From Anastatus disparis (Eukaryota; Arthropoda; Insecta; Hymenoptera; Eupelmidae), in contig JAFFSR010000395.1 of assembly GCA_017163975.1 (NCBI GenBank), positions 1,434,001 through 1,498,000 on the forward strand: a stretch of DNA of 64,000 nt. Reading direction: 5' to 3'. The notes below the pieces were generated by a model that ran no database searches, had not been told where the DNA came from, and saw nothing but the letters and a program-made list of their open reading frames with translations. The translations under genes and the position numbers were made by a program. This document shows positions 41,318-51,460 of the stretch, piece after piece (the first letter of the stretch is position 1; each line of letters starts with the position of its first letter).

Positions 41318-44300
41318 ATGGCCACCGCGTAGTACTTCAAGTATACAGCACGTTTGCTATTCGAATGGTATTAGCATACGATGGCTGGTAAAGCCAATGC
41401 TGACGATTATGTAGATGGCTTAATCTCGGTGACGCAGCTCTTGAAAACGCTAATTTTTTTAATTGTTCAGTGAACTTAACTGTCGTGGATAAACAGAAAC
41501 TGCAAGTCGCCGTAGCTCTTATCAAAAGTGTTTTACAATTATTAAGTGCTCATCAAAGTGCAATTATAGGTTATGGTGTCGCTCCTGCTAATTTTAATGA
41601 TCCTAGAGTCAGTTTGGACGTGCGTTCGAAAATCGAATTAAAACAGCTCTGGTGAAAAAAATCAGGTGACAAATCACCTGATTTCTCAGGTGATTTATCA
41701 TGCCAAAACATCATGCAACGATATTTTTGGTTTTTACACGTTCCAAACAACGCTTAGTCAATTTAAAACAATTTTTGAAAATTTTTGAAATTTTTGAACT
41801 TAGAAATTTTTTTGTAAAATTAGTCAAAATTTTTTCTAAGACCGAACTATCTAAAAAATTTTCTAAGTTCAAAATTTTCAAAAATTTTAAAAAACTATTT
41901 TGAATTAACTAAGCATGGTTTGAAACGTGTAAAAACCAAAAAAATCGTTACATGATGTTTTGGCATGATAAATCACCTGATTTTCTTTAACAGGGAGGTG
42001 TAATTACAGATCACAAGCATCTAGACATTCAACGTTTCTTGAAAGATGCTAAACGTGAATTGATCACGCAAGTTAATAAGTCTCTGGAAGAGCATCCTGC
42101 TATAAAAGTTAATACAACGTTGGCTGCTGAATATATGATTGTGAAAGATGATATTCAAACTTATGACATCAAGTATTTCAATACAAAGACTGCTTATATA
42201 TATTTAACAACTAACCTCGATGATTGATATGCATTGAACATTGAACAACCCATTAGGACTGACTGGAAGAATTTGCTGAACAGCAATCAGGCTGGACTGT
42301 ACAAGCAATTCTAAATTTAGTAGTTAATATTAATAAAAATAATTGCATGAGAGGAAGTAATTCTTTCGTTGAAGTGCCTGATTTTATTAAGAGTAAAAAA
42401 GCTTGTGTAAACGTTCGGAACAAAGACGATCATTGTTTCAAGTGGGTTATTCTGTCAGCTTTGCATCCTGTACCAAAAAATGTAGATCGCGTGTCTTCGT
42501 ATAAAAAGTATGAAGGTGAATTGAAGTTTGATGGAATAGAGTTTTCAGTTGACTCAAAAGATGTTGGAAAATTCGAAAAACAAAACGATACCTCTGTAAA
42601 TGTATATTTTCTGAAAAAGACTGGAAATAAGTTCGTTGTTCTACCGCGACATGTGACGTCAAGCGAGGAAGATAGACATGTAAATCTTCTTTTAGTAGAA
42701 AAATATTACGTTGATGAACATGAAGAGGAAGAGGAAGGACTTAACGACTCTTTTGACATTATTGATTGTAAGCATCACAACGTTTGGATAAAAAGTCTTT
42801 CTCGACTAGTTGGGAGACAATTGAGTGCAAATAGTCACAAAATATACATTTGCGATCGATGTTTGCATTATTTTATAACGGCTGAAAAATTAGCAGCTCA
42901 CATTACTGACTGCGAGAATTTAAACAAATGCAAAATTACTCTTCCAGACAAAAGAGATAGTATACTGCAATTTAAAAATTTCACAAACAAAATTCCTGTG
43001 CCATTGGTGATTTATGCTGACTTGAGATTGATAGTGCGCGTTTGTGCCATATCTGTCATAAACCTTTAACTTATGGAGAAAAGAAAGTGAGATATCACTG
43101 CCATCTTACTGGAGAATAAGTATTAATATTTTTTACAGTCTTTGTTAATTTTGATTCTTCACTAAAGATACATTTTTTAGATATCGTGAACCTGCTCATA
43201 ATGCATGTAATATAATGTATCAAGATTCCCGAACGATATGAGTGATTTTCCATAACCTGAGTGGCTACATAATCTGAGCGCACATTTTTATTAAAGAGAT
43301 CGCTACATGCTTTCCTGGGTGAGTGACTTTTCTTCCACAAACAAAGGAATAATACATTTCTTTTACAAAGTTTGTGGAAGGAACTGACATCAACTTGCGC
43401 TTTATTGACTCATTCCGGTTCATGGCTTTATTTCTGGCCAAGCTATCTTCATACTTAAAGAAGCATGAGATCGTAGATAGAGTCTTCGAAAAAATTGATG
43501 GATATTCCACTGATCAAATCACCCTCTTAAAGAGAAAAGGCGTTTTTTCGTATGATTAAGTCAGCTCTTTGGACAAGCTGGAAAAAATTGAACTAGCATC
43601 CAAAAAAAATTTCTACAGCAGCTTGTACGAGGCCCACATCAGTGATGAAGATTATGAGCATGTCAAAAATGTTTGGCAAACTTTCAATGTTCAAACGCTT
43701 GGAGAGTGTTCGGATTTGTATCTCAAACCTGATATTTTACTCCTTGCTGAAGTGTTCGAGAATTTCAGAAAAAATTGTCTCGCGGTATACGACTTGGATC
43801 CTGCCCACTATTACACTACTCCTGGATTGACGTAGGATGCTATGCTAAAGTATACTGATGTAATGATTCAATTTTTTTTCCTATTTTATTTCTGAAAATT
43901 TTTATAACTAGTGGTAATGTTACCGATAAATTTAGAGCTTTTGACTGATATCGACATGCTCATGTTCATCAAACGAGGCATACGAGGTGGGATCAGTCAG
44001 TGCTGAAATCGCTATGGCAAAGCGAATAATCAGTATATGGGACAAGACTATAATCCTAACGAGGATGAAAAATACCTGATGTACTTCGACGTCAATAACT
44101 TGTACGGTTGGGCTACGGCTACGGTTGGGTTCTATGACTGAGCCATTACCATCTGGTGGCTTCAGATGGGTGGATAACCTGGACAGATATGCCTTCTTTG
44201 ATATCCCTGATGACTATCCATTCGGTTACATACTGGAAGAGGACTTGAAATATTCTCAATCTCTACATGACGAACACAAGGATATGCCATTTTGCACCGA

Positions 44301-45464
44301 GCACAGAGCGCCTGAAAATTCCAAGCAAACAAAATTGATGACCACTTTACACGACAAAGAGCGTTACGTGCTTCAGTATCGAGCACTGAAGCAGGCATAC
44401 TTCATGGATTACGTTTCAAGAAGATCCATCGAGCACTCCGATTCGATCAAAGTCGCTGGCTCAAGAAATATATCGATTAGAACAGCGAGAAGAGGAAGAG
44501 TGACAAGAATGAATTTGAGAAGATGCTCTATAAACTTTTCAATAACGCTGTTTATGGTAAAACCATGGAAAACGAGCGAAAACACGTCGATATCAAGCTC
44601 GTGAATAAGCGGGAAGGACACTACGGTGCTGAGACGCTCATCGCCATACCAAATTTCAGTGACTGCACCATCTTTGATAAAATTTCGTAGCGATTCTACT
44701 TTTATGAACGGAAATTCGCATCACAAATTTCATCTACATCGGGCTCCCTGTACTGGACTTGTCCAAAACTCGCGTATACCGCTTCCATTGTGATTACATG
44801 CTTGGCAATGTTGCAAAAAGAGAAGGAAATTGCAAGCTATTGTATACAGATACGGATAGCTTGGTATACGAGATGACCATTATCGATATGTATCAAATCA
44901 TGAAAAGAGACATCCATGAATTCGATACCTCTGACTACCTACAGCCTAACCAGTTCAATATTCCTCCTGCCAATCAGAAAATTGTTGCCAATAAGAGAGC
45001 AGAGAAACATAAGATCTCGTAATCATCAACTGTACACTGAAAAGGAGACAAAGATCGCTCTCAGTGCGCATGACGACAAGAGATTTCTCCAAGAAGAAAC
45101 TATAGACACTTTTCATTGGGGCCACTACCTAGCAAGATCCCGAAATCCAGAACCAGCAGATATCGAAGCTGGTATCGAGCCGCTGGATTCCCGAGTGGGG
45201 GTAGCCGAGCCGCTGGATCCTGGAGTGGGGGTAGCTGGTATTGAGCCGCTAGATCCTGAAATAGGAGTAGTTGGTATCGAGTCAGTTGATTCTGGAGTGG
45301 GGATAGCCGCCTTGGTAAAAAGCGCTCTATATAAACAGATGCAGAATCGGCCGAGCGTCATTCAATTTGCTGACTCTTCAAGAAAAGACGTACTCAAGAG
45401 AGCCCACCAACCAACCAGTGAAGAAGCAGGCAGTAACAAAAGATCCAAAATTGACATTTCTTGA
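41318..45464 (+). pseudogene. polB: Protein-primed DNA polymerase B, copy B (broken, palm present)
   Basis: Starts ATGGCCACC at 41318 but meets TAG after four codons; many stops and frame changes follow, plus a MITE at 41653-41993. The same N-terminal order as copy A is readable: DDHCFKW, CDRC zinc finger, the exonuclease region, YLKPDILLLAEV. Unlike copy A it keeps the palm: motif [11 protein letters not shown] (44082-44108 region), motif [13 protein letters not shown] (about 44541) and motif C YTDTDS (44843-44860). Insertions of about 65-75 bases near 43112 and 43852 interrupt conserved blocks. The C-terminal tail repeats units like GIEPLDPEVGV before a basic end. Confidence 0.9.
41653..41993. 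mobile_element. Foldback MITE inside polB of copy B
   Basis: Both ends carry AAATCACCTGATT and TTTGGTTTTTACACGTT in inverted orientation, with TTTTGGCATGATAAATCACC at the right, and an AT-rich stem turns near 41825. It separates the polB N-terminal and exonuclease parts. The exact duplication is unclear. Confidence 0.75.
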
Positions 45465-45470
45465 ATTAAG

Positions 45471-45867
45471 GTTAGTATAATTCTATTCATTCTCATAGCA
45501 ATTTGGGTTTTCAAGTGTTTTAATAGAATTTGGAAAAAAAGATTAAATGTTTCAATATAGTATCGATAAAGTTTAAATATAGTATCAATAAAGTTTAAAT
45601 ATAGTATCAATAAAGTTTCAATATAGTATTAATAACGTTTTAATATAATATCAATAAAGTTTAAACATAGTATCAATACAGTATCAATAAAGTTTAAATA
45701 TAGTATTAATATAGTATCAATACAGTATCAATATAGTATCAATACAGCATCAATACAGTATCAATACAGTATCAATACAGTATTAATAAAGTTTAAATAT
45801 AGTATTATTAAAGATTAAATTAGTATTAATTATATTTTTCAATCAAGAATTTCTTTTTCTGTTACAG
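45471..45867 (+). other. Predicted intron between polB and the small gene (copy B)
   Basis: AATTAAG|GTTAGT and TTTCTGTTACAG|ATAAG match the copy A pair at 13939 and 14186. The interior is mostly expanded AATATAGTATCAAT / AATACAGTATCAAT units. Confidence 0.55.
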
Positions 45868-45872
45868 ATAAG

Positions 45873-46172
45873 ATGGACATTTCTAAATTGAATTTCATTG
45901 CCCGAGGAGGATTTCTTCCCACTAAAAAGGTCACTAAACTGACAGAGGGCACTTCCTACACGGTCACATGCTTGAGGAAAGTAAGCACTTGCTATGGACC
46001 CAAGATTGCAGCAGAACTGTGTGAAAAAATTCAAATCTTCTTACCTAAAAAAGTGTCGGAAATTCATAAAAAAGATCAAGAGTTTTTTGAAAGAATGTAG
46101 AATGCTGCTAATGAACTTAAACTTTGTGTAGTATTCGAAGAAGAATATGTCCTCAAATTTTGTAGTGTTTAG
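45873..46172 (+). pseudogene. Small conserved protein (MDISK family), copy B
   Basis: Begins MDISKLNFIARGGFLPTKK and parallels the copy A product, but a TAG at 46098-46100 cuts it about three quarters along; the frame then continues to 46172. Confidence 0.75.
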
Positions 46173-46453
46173 TGAGTGTGTGTATAATAAGTGTTTAATT
46201 ATCAATGTTATGTTCAAATAAGTGTTTAATTATCAATGTTTTATTAATAAATGTTAATAAATGTTACAATAAATTTTGTTTGATTTTAAAAAGTGTTTAT
46301 TCATTTCATATTATCCAACATACAGTACAAAATACAAGATTTATGATATATATATATATATATATAAGCTCAAATGCTCTGATTAAAATAACACTGGATT
46401 CTTTGTGAGTATTAATTCTATATAAAATAACTAATTTTATTTTAATAAAATAT
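46173..46453. other. Spacer where copy A carries the IAP gene
   Basis: AT-rich, with short repeats (AAGTGTTTAATTATCAATG twice) and a (TA)n run at about 46347. No BIR or RING sequence is readable on either strand. Confidence 0.6.
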
Positions 46454-47368
46454 TTATTGTGCATTTGCTTTATTAATCCAACTATTGTGTGAATCGTCAA
46501 AACCAAGCCATTTTACAAATACTTCATTTCCACGTCTTCTGAGAATCTTCTTCACAAGATAGTAATCTGGATATTTGACGCTTTGTAATTCTTGTTCATA
46601 AAAGCCACAAGCGATTGAGTGATCTTTGTAATCCTGCAAGAGGTAAGTAACTGGTTTTATTCTGCGGACCTGACGTACGGTAAATACTTCAGTTGACCAG
46701 TTGGGTGTGTATCCTTTCTCGAATACATGCTTTAACTTGCTTACTCGTACTTTATCACCAACTCTGAACTTTTCTGTTAAATAAACATTACGTTTGAATA
46801 TTTTAAGAACTTCTGCTTCGTTTTCAGTAGTAACATCTTTTGGTTTCATATCAATAGTCCGATGCTTTTCATCATCGTACTTAACAATCAAATTAGAACG
46901 AATATCGATCCACTTGTAGTTACCACGTAAACTAAACTGCTTCAACATTTTGTTTTTGAAAGTGCGATTAAAGCGTTCGCAAATAGACGCTTTCAGATTG
47001 CTATAAGTCCAGTAGAGATTGATTTTATATTGTTGCATGAGATTCTGGAAATTTGTATTATAAAACTCCTTGCTTCGGTCAATGTGAAGATTCTTGGGCA
47101 CTCTACCTTTTGTCAATACAGACTTCAAAGCAGCAGAAACATTTATACCAGTTTTTTGTTTTACAGGAATAGCCCAGGCATATTTTGAAAAAACATCTAT
47201 AATTGTAAGCATGTATTTGTAGCCTTGGTTTTCTCGAGAATAAGGTTGCATCTCTACCAAATCAGCTTGCCAAGTCTCATTCGAACCTCGCATATCAAAC
47301 TTTCGTCGAAGATAATAACGACGTGCTGGCTTGTGAAGCTCTTCTACAAGTCTGTGACGTTGTTCCAC
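46454..47368 (-). CDS. int: Polinton-type integrase with chromodomain, open frame (copy B)
   Basis: 304-codon open frame. D in TWQADLVEM, D in LHIDRSKEF and E in SICERFNRT form the triad; the chromodomain is YLVKKILRRRGNEVFVKWL. The first codon is GTG where copy A has ATG, so normal initiation may be lost; the next ATG (in DMRG) would remove part of the N-terminus. R-for-G in the DRSKEF block is a possible further weakness. Compared with copy A it lacks the frameshift between VFSK and AWA. Confidence 0.88.
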   Translation of the reverse strand: MEQRHRLVEELHKPARRYYLRRKFDMRGSNETWQADLVEMQPYSRENQGYKYMLTIIDVFSKYAWAIPVKQKTGINVSAALKSVLTKGRVPKNLHIDRSKEFYNTNFQNLMQQYKINLYWTYSNLKASICERFNRTFKNKMLKQFSLRGNYKWIDIRSNLIVKYDDEKHRTIDMKPKDVTTENEAEVLKIFKRNVYLTEKFRVGDKVRVSKLKHVFEKGYTPNWSTEVFTVRQVRRIKPVTYLLQDYKDHSIACGFYEQELQSVKYPDYYLVKKILRRRGNEVFVKWLGFDDSHNSWINKANAQ

Positions 47369-47738
47369 CGATGCTTATCGATTGACTGTTTTGCACTAAC
47401 AGTGATAATGCCTCTATTTATAGTCTCAATTTCAAACTGCCTTAATATGAATTTCTTCTCAACTCGTCTCTATGCACCTCTACAATTTTATTTAGGTTAT
47501 TGAGATCATTTCTCAAACTAGATATTAAATCTAATAATTTTCGAACTTCTAAACGTACGATACGCTGTAAAGTATATAAATTTACAGCTTCATTGAGTTG
47601 ATTAGGTAATGCGAGATTGCAAAGCCTTTTATTTTCTATATTGTATTATCCATCTTTTGTAAATTTATAGCCAATACCCGGAGGTCCTTGACTACCCTCG
47701 CTTCGTTTGAGATTACGTCCAAATACGTCAACGCTTAT
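47344..47738 (-). pseudogene. MSVDVFGR protein, copy B (decayed)
   Basis: The start is ATA instead of ATG at 47738. The GPPG-like segment and KRLCNLA are still recognisable, but stops and a frame change interrupt the coiled region. Confidence 0.7.
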
Positions 47739-47769
47739 TTTGATAATGCATGGTATAGGTGTCTACACC

Positions 47770-48713
47770 TCAATATATATAGCCTCCTTCACGCAATTCT
47801 TCGATGATGGAATGTATCTCATTTGTATGACTAGGGTTTTCAGCTTCTCTCTCAGCAATGAGTAATCGAAGTCTATCAACGAGTTCGTTTGGATCATCCC
47901 AGTATATGTAATCCATTCTCATATTTCTTCTTGCAATTTTATATCGAGGTAAGGATCCTCCTCTTTTTTTAATGAAAACAAAGTACTAATGATACTGTTG
48001 GATTTCTTATTTTTGTGCGTACGAATAGACTCATCACTCCTGTAGCGTCGTTTGTGAGCACTAGTAGTTTCAAGAATCTTCTTGTAATTTCGCATATCAT
48101 TATTGTTCATGTGACCTCTATTGGGATTTTTTGTAATTAACTATTCCAACAATCCTTTAGTTTTTGGATATTTTTTATCTTTTATACGAATGTTTTTATC
48201 TTCGAGAAATAGAGGTGAGTCACCAATAAAGAAACTATCACCTTTCTTGCGCACTGCATAAACTCTATCCAACTGTTTTGATTGATTTTCATTGAGCATA
48301 CGAATATACTTACTATCAAGCAACAAATCGTTGTCTTCTTTTTCTAATTCCTGCTCACTTGCAGCTGATTCAAATTCTGTATCAACTTGTCGAATAGTAT
48401 CGTTTAATGACGCATCTATAGCATCATCAATGAATGAAGAGGAAGGAGAAGAAAACTGCAAGAAGGAAGAATAAGTATCATTGTTTTTAATGACTTTTTT
48501 ATTTTTATTTACTACGTCACGTATAAAATCATTATTTTTCGCAGTAGTAGCAACGAGTTTCTGGAGAGGATCAACGATAGGTTTGAACGTCTCGCCAAAT
48601 GCTCTTTCAATATTCTCTCTTCCAAACTTCAGCAAGTTATATTTTCGTTTAACTGCATTGCGTGCCTGCACAAGTTGACGTAGAACATCTTTCTTTCATC
48701 TAACGTCAGCCAT
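47770..48713 (-). pseudogene. YIY-tail Polinton protein, copy B
   Basis: ATG at 48713 is followed by TGA after five codons (MADVR). The body is readable (QARNAVKRKYNLLKFG, YPKTKGLLE), without the A-run shift of copy A but with other breaks near 48130 and 47940. It ends GGYIY. Confidence 0.75.
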
Positions 48714-48754
48714 GTTGACACTTCAGCATACAATGATGAATTGTTTTCTTAGGA

Positions 48755-49349
48755 TTGTGTGCGCGCTATATTTATTGAAAAACAATCGAAGCCTTATTTT
48801 TATCTACCAGAATTAATCGAACTATCTTTGTCGATCATCAAAAATCCGTATTTATCGTCAGTTCAACACTTGGAGCATAATTCTTTGAATTGGGCGTAAG
48901 TCATGTCAGAATTGACATGATTGTCGTATAAGTATCTCAAATTGACGTCATCTTGTCGAAAAATCACTAACAAATCGACATTGTCTCTGATTAGATGTTT
49001 CAGAATACGAGCATAAGATTGGCAGAGATAGAAACAATCAACATCCTTGTGTCTGCCCATACATAAGTAAGCTCTAATATTATCTTGTTTTTCACAGACT
49101 ACAAAAACTTGTACTTTGATTGATTCAAAGATTTGGGGTATACGTAAACGTTTTTGAACCGAGACCGTTAGGATGTGTTATTAGTGCTAGCAGATTATTG
49201 GTCTTATCACAATTTGATGGACCACAAAATACAGCTTGAATACTGTTTGGAAGTGAGTCTCCATGCCTCTTTAATTTCTTCTTATGCTTCACGATAGTAT
49301 CGAAATTTTCTATTGGCAGCTTAACGGATTGTTCTCTAAAATTCATCAT
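48755..49349 (-). pseudogene. atp: Packaging ATPase, copy B
   Basis: MMNFREQSVKLPIENFDTIV start with CAA (Gln) where copy A has a stop. Walker A reads GPSNCDKT, losing the key Gly. A deletion of about 115 bases near 49100-49125 removes the Walker B segment. The C-terminal half (MGRHKDVDCFYLCQSYARI) remains. Confidence 0.85.
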
Positions 49350-49431
49350 GATAGCATATCTAACATACGAATGCGTAATCAACTGGCTTATATACCCAAC
49401 GCTTCAGTCTTCATTTAGTCTTTAAAGTGTG

Positions 49432-50231
49432 ATGATCGTATATAGACAACGACGTGGTCCTGGTTTTGTCAACAAGCTTCTTAATAGTCTTCCAATCAAA
49501 CTTCATATACCCGGTTATTAGTACTGTGAACCCAGTACAAGATTAGCTAAACGTTTAGCTAGAGGTGACCCAGGACTCAGTCCTCTCGACAGATCTTGTA
49601 AAGAGCACGACATTGCCTATTCACAGAATCGTGAAAACGTAGAAGTCAGAAACGCTGCTGATAGAATTTTAGCAGGAAAAGCTAATCGAAAAATTTTATC
49701 AAAACACGCTAGCTTTGGAGAAAAAACAGCTGCATTTGCAATTAAAAACACCATGAAAGTAAAGCCTCAATTCGGAATAGGTATGAAGAAGAAGAAGCCT
49801 TCTACCACTTTCAATGCAATAGTAAAGGCTGCGTCTAAATCAGTTGTTCCTACAAAATGTGCTCAAAAAGCCATTCTGTCAGTTATAAAAGGTGCACGTA
49901 GTGCTGTTAAAAAGCAGGTGGTAAACAAAATGTAAAAATTCCACGTACCTTACCAGTTCCAAAGAAAGTAGAAGGTTTCTTACCATTTCACATACCAATC
50001 TTTGCAGGTTTGAGTGCTGTCGGTTGTATAGCTGGATGCGCTGCTGGAATTGCTAAAGCGGTAAATGATTTCGAAGCTGCTAAACAACAATTGGAAGAAA
50101 ATAAGAGACATAAAATGAAGATGGAAGAAATAGCTCTTAGTAAAGGTCTTTACTTGAAACCATATAAGACTGATCTTGGTCTTCGTATGAAACCAAAGAA
50201 TTCTTTAGAAAAAAAAAGATTCTCAAAGTAA
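49432..50231 (+). pseudogene. PLA2-domain minor capsid protein, copy B
   Basis: The calcium-loop region reads Y-stop-YCEPST instead of YQYCGPGT, destroying the active site; KEHDIA is kept. Frame changes follow near 49915. The hydrophobic and GLYLKPYK parts are readable to the poly-A tract. Confidence 0.8.
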
Positions 50232-50432
50232 AATTACCTCAAAGAGCACTCACCGATGCTGATCTCATCAAGTATGCAAAAATCCTGAAAATCTCATATT
50301 TTCGGGGAGTATTTATGATGAATGCTATGCTAATCAGCGGACCGCGTTATAGATGATCAGCTATTGTTAATCTCGATGATGCAGATAGGCCTGGAAGGCA
50401 CTGGGTAGCATATCGCAAACGAGAAAACGAAA
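50224..50432 (+). pseudogene. pro: Adenain-like protease, truncated (end of copy B)
   Basis: LPQRALTDADLIKYAKIL and HWVAYRKREN are readable, then similarity stops before the catalytic Asp and Cys. Everything to the right of this point in copy A is missing. Confidence 0.8.
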
Positions 50433-50739
50433 TGTTCATTCGGTTAAGACGGTTGGCTTTAAGTTTTGTGATAAGATTATTCCAAGACTGATTCTAATTA
50501 ATCTTTGATTCAATTTTCGAAAAATTGAATGAAAGATTCTCAAAGCTTATCAAATTTTTCTTTGAATACACTTATTGATATACTTTTTACAACTCATTTT
50601 CACAAAAATCATGAGCGTTGAAAACTTTAGTTATAATTCGTCCGTGCAGAACTTAATAGATTGATAAATAACAAAAATAAAATTTTCATTTTAAAAAAAT
50701 CTAAAAAAAAAAGAATAACTCATGTATTCTTTCATCTAA
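50433..50739. other. Spacer after the copy B breakpoint
   Basis: AT-rich sequence of unknown origin; no gene or repeat recognised. Confidence 0.4.
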
Positions 50740-51460
50740 ATGTCAGGTTTTATTTAATTTTAACATTTTTTTAAACTTAAAATCGTCATAACTTCGGTTC
50801 TAGTTGATAAAAAAATTTGATCAAGGGTTTATTTTAAAGATTTTTGTTAATATTTTTGATAAATTAATAAATGAAAGCATGAACGAATTGTAAAAAAACG
50901 TAATAGTTGGAAAAATGGCATGATGAGCCATGTTATCAATACCTCAAAATGAAAAATATATGAAAAACGTTTAAGAATCCGTTTCAAAAAAATAAGACAA
51001 AATCACATATTCTCACCTATCCTGGAAGTTAGTATTTTTCATGTATTACATAAAAATTTCTACAAAAAATATAGTTTTTGAGAAAATCGCGTTTGCAAAA
51101 ATCGCTTTTTTCGGTTGTTCATAAATAACTCAGAGAGATCAACTCGTATTGCAAAAATCGAAATGGCATTTAAAACCAGACTGAATTTCGCACTCTTTTA
51201 CTCAAAGGACATCTAAAAAGGTCAAAAATTGACGGAGCTACAGCAATTTGAAAATTAAGGTTCGTTTTCAATTTTTTACTTTTCTTTTTTACACCTAACA
51301 CTAAATACGCTGTAGCGAGGAAAAAAGAAATTTTCGAGCGTTCTACGAGGTAAATTTTATCTTCATGAACGTATTGAAAGGTATTTTTATCACTTGGAAG
51401 AGAAAAAAAATTCGATCAGTGACAACCTGCATGAATCTGAATGGAATCAGTCCCAAGTTA
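50740..51460 (-). repeat. Inverted copy of the 25423-26140 repeat
   Basis: About 720 bp matching in reverse complement, including CGTTCTACGAGGTAAATTTTATCTTC (quoted: CGTTCTACGAGGTAAATTT) and TTCGATCAGTGA. It abuts the 3' side of the non-LTR element remnant. Confidence 0.85.

Noticed and set aside
43109..43180. A further intron in polB of copy B
   Set aside because: The extra segment ends in TTTTTTAG but I could not find a donor that restores the frame, so it is treated as an insertion.
45580..45840. Possible CRISPR-like array of AATATAGTATCAAT units
   Set aside because: Simple expanded short repeats within a eukaryotic intron; no spacers of constant size and no cas genes.
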